Source: an uncultured Mycoplasmatota bacterium (GTDB lineage Bacteria; Bacillota_I; Bacilli_A; RF39; UBA660). Taken from it: DNA of 53,383 nucleotides. Below the pieces are notes generated by a model. That model did no database searches, was not told the origin of the DNA, and worked only from the letters and a program-made list of their open reading frames with translations. The translations under genes and the position numbers were made by a program. Location: NCBI GenBank assembly GCA_947649365.1, contig CANSRH010000011.1, forward strand, positions 1 through 53,383, in the 5' to 3' direction. How positions within the stretch are numbered: the first letter of the stretch is position 1; each line of letters begins with the position of its first letter. Positions 52,296 to 53,383 of this stretch are shown piece after piece.

Positions 52296-52454
52296 ATGAA
52301 TGCTATAGAAGAATATAGAGCATCAAAAGATGAATTATGTGATTTGGTAAATTACCTATTAAGGATGAATAGGGAAAAAGAATGGATTGAATTTAAATTA
52401 GAGAAGGCTTTTCCTCTGTTGCTAAAAAATACAAGTATTCATTTAAACAATTAA
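52296..52454 (+). pseudogene. Possible truncated AlbA_2/Schlafen-type protein start
   Basis: A 52-codon frame from ATG 52296 (weak SD GAAGAAG). Its segment LVNYLLRMNREKEWIEFKLE resembles the very N-terminus of AlbA_2 (Schlafen-like) ATP-binding regulators, where E-W-x-E-F-K opens the domain. The rest of that domain is absent and the frame ends 12 residues later, overlapping the next ATG. Could instead be a genuine small protein. Confidence 0.35.
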
Positions 52455-53203
52455 TGAATATTTTGTATATGGCCACCAATCAAAAAATAATTAGCAAAGA
52501 GCAGCGAAAAAAATTTCTTGCTCTGCTAGAAAGAGAATTGTTTAAAATAAAATTGAAAGACAAAAAGGTCGGAGTCCTTGCAGATACACACATTGGAAAT
52601 AAAAAGCAAAATTTAAATTATATAAATAGTGCATATGACACATTTGATAAAGAAGGAATAAGAAGTGTTTTTCATCTAGGTGACCTTTTTGAAGGATATC
52701 CATATGATTTAGATGAACAACAAAAACAGAATTGTTGTAGAAAAGAATTAGACTATTTAAGTAAAGAATATCCGTATGGTTTTACCAATTATATTATTTT
52801 TGGTAATCACGATGAACAATTTGAATTGATAGGGATAGATTTAAATACAGAACTAGTAAAACATAGAAAAGATTTTATTCCTTTGGGAACGGGGACTGGC
52901 TATGCTTTGTGGCTAGAAAGAAGAATAGCATTAAAACACAAAACCAGAATAAAGCAAAGTCCAATATATATAAATAATTGTGATTTATATTTAGAAGGTC
53001 ACTCTCATTTCTACGAATATAAAGTAGCGAATAATTTATTAAAAATTCCAACCTGTAGTGATGTACAACCCAATCAAATAGAAAAAGGAAAACACGAACC
53101 AGGATTTCTTATTTTAGATGGAACAAAAGAAAATGTCATTTCTCATAGATATATACTGGAAAATAACAAATCAAAACATATATTAGAAAGAGTATTGAAA
53201 TAA
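52454..53203 (+). CDS. Calcineurin-like metallophosphoesterase
   Basis: This 249-residue protein has the metal-binding motifs in order: VLADTHIGN (D-x-H, about residue 45), VFHLGDLFE (GD, about 75), FGNHDEQF (GNHD, about 116) and LEGHSHFYEY (GHSH, about 195). A phosphodiesterase or nuclease fold; substrate unknown. The ATG at 52454 overlaps the preceding stop (TAATG); no strong SD is visible, and ATG 52469 is an alternative. Confidence 0.88.
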   Translation: MNILYMATNQKIISKEQRKKFLALLERELFKIKLKDKKVGVLADTHIGNKKQNLNYINSAYDTFDKEGIRSVFHLGDLFEGYPYDLDEQQKQNCCRKELDYLSKEYPYGFTNYIIFGNHDEQFELIGIDLNTELVKHRKDFIPLGTGTGYALWLERRIALKHKTRIKQSPIYINNCDLYLEGHSHFYEYKVANNLLKIPTCSDVQPNQIEKGKHEPGFLILDGTKENVISHRYILENNKSKHILERVLK

Positions 53204-53234
53204 AAAAAGACAATTAAAAAAGAAATTTAATTAT

Positions 53235-53280
53235 AAAAGACAAACAAGAAAATTGATTTTGTCTTTTTTTTTCTTTTTTT
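53235..53280 (+). terminator. Terminator of the metallophosphoesterase gene
   Basis: AAAAGACAAA (53235-53244) pairs with TTTGTCTTTT (53258-53267), followed by a long T-rich run to 53280. Confidence 0.8.
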
Positions 53281-53293
53281 TAGGGGGGTTACC

Positions 53294-53383
53294 ATGGATT
53301 GTATATTATTATGTATACTATTAGTTTTATTTGACAAACATCGGGGGGGGGGTTATAATACCAACAACTTAAGGGGGAATTCA
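53294..53383 (+). CDS. Partial small membrane protein with an embedded G10 tract
   Basis: From ATG 53294, 5 nt after AGGGGGG, the frame reads MDCILLCILLVLFDKHRGGG and stays open to the end of the window. It has a hydrophobic helix at residues 3-13 followed by RGGG encoded by the G10 run (53343-53352). With nine or eleven G's the frame would close within about 10 codons. It may be a real phase-variable gene or an accidental frame over the promoter described at 53331-53359. Confidence 0.35.
   Translation, partial: MDCILLCILLVLFDKHRGGGYNTNNLRGNS
53331..53359 (+). promoter_or_regulatory. Consensus promoter with a G10 tract as spacer (candidate phase-variable promoter)
   Basis: TTGACA (53331-53336), a spacer of exactly 17 nt (53337-53353) that contains ten consecutive G's, and TATAAT (53354-53359). 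AAGGGGG (53371-53377) then looks like a ribosome-binding site for a gene just beyond the window. Length change of the tract would alter the spacing and hence promoter strength. Confidence 0.6.

Noticed and set aside
1-53383. Mycoplasma-type code (TGA = Trp)
   Set aside because: TGA is used as a terminal stop (for example at 14159 and 31955) and tryptophans are encoded by TGG throughout.

Overview
The window is a visibly AT-rich (roughly 30% G+C by eye, not computed) bacterial chromosome segment. It reads with the standard bacterial code: TGG is used for Trp and TGA as a stop. Gene order and content point to a low-GC Firmicute (Bacillota, Bacilli-like). Supporting features are rimM-trmD-...-rplS-lepB-...-rbgA-...-rnhB, a lipoteichoic-acid-synthase-type enzyme, a T-box riboswitch, pyruvate phosphate dikinase, and the Bacillus-type block rpsT / gpr-spoIIP-yqxA-lepA-...-hemW. 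gpr and spoIIP imply an endospore-former or a recent descendant of one. An uncultured gut Bacilli lineage is a reasonable guess but is inference. No phage structural genes, transposase or CRISPR array were seen.

Layout. 1-4.3 kb: a pilin-like N-terminal protein, a convergent DUF368 transporter, and a LemA/DUF2207 envelope pair. 4.3-9.7 kb: translation genes (YgjP-like metalloprotease, SpoU methylase, rimM, trmD, three unknown genes, rplS with a leader hairpin, lepB). 9.8-14.95 kb: an accessory island between lepB and rbgA, with DUF3841, a broken KilA-N gene, a BRO/DinD-like gene, a nonsense-interrupted nucleoside deoxyribosyltransferase, a DUF1016 nuclease, a DUF6870 protein and two ASCH proteins. 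14.96-30.4 kb: housekeeping genes (rbgA, rnhB, LTA synthase-like, topA, a J-domain protein, a XerC-like recombinase, ppdK, a PfkB-like kinase, Smr) and a tRNA-Met/tRNA-Leu pair. 30.5-33.0 kb: a small foreign-looking segment (MurF-like ligase, HD protein) ending in a degenerate copy of the tRNA-Leu tail. 33-45.3 kb: mscL, Nudix, miaA, transglutaminase, rpsT, the gpr-spoIIP-yqxA sporulation block, lepA, hemW and GDPD. 45.6-48.8 kb: two membrane proteins built of a repeated GTYTC module. 48.8-52.2 kb: a valine T-box controlling an HD protein and an archaeal-type valyl-tRNA synthetase. 52.3-53.4 kb: an apparent gene fragment, a metallophosphoesterase, and a G10 tract placed between a perfect -35 and -10.

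Most notable observations. (i) The island carries a 42-bp degenerate copy of the rbgA 5' end at 10906-10947. It also has two about 165-bp homologous leaders, each encoding the same short peptide start, ahead of the BRO-like and DUF1016 genes. Its KilA-N, BRO and DUF1016 genes each contain a short perfect inverted repeat inside the coding sequence. (ii) The G10 tract at 53343-53352 fills the 17-bp spacer of a consensus promoter and also lies in an open reading frame that any single-base change would close, a classic phase-variation arrangement. (iii) Shine-Dalgarno sequences are buried in terminator hairpins at the T-box and at the GDPD gene. (iv) The tRNA-Leu tail is duplicated around the MurF-like/HD segment.
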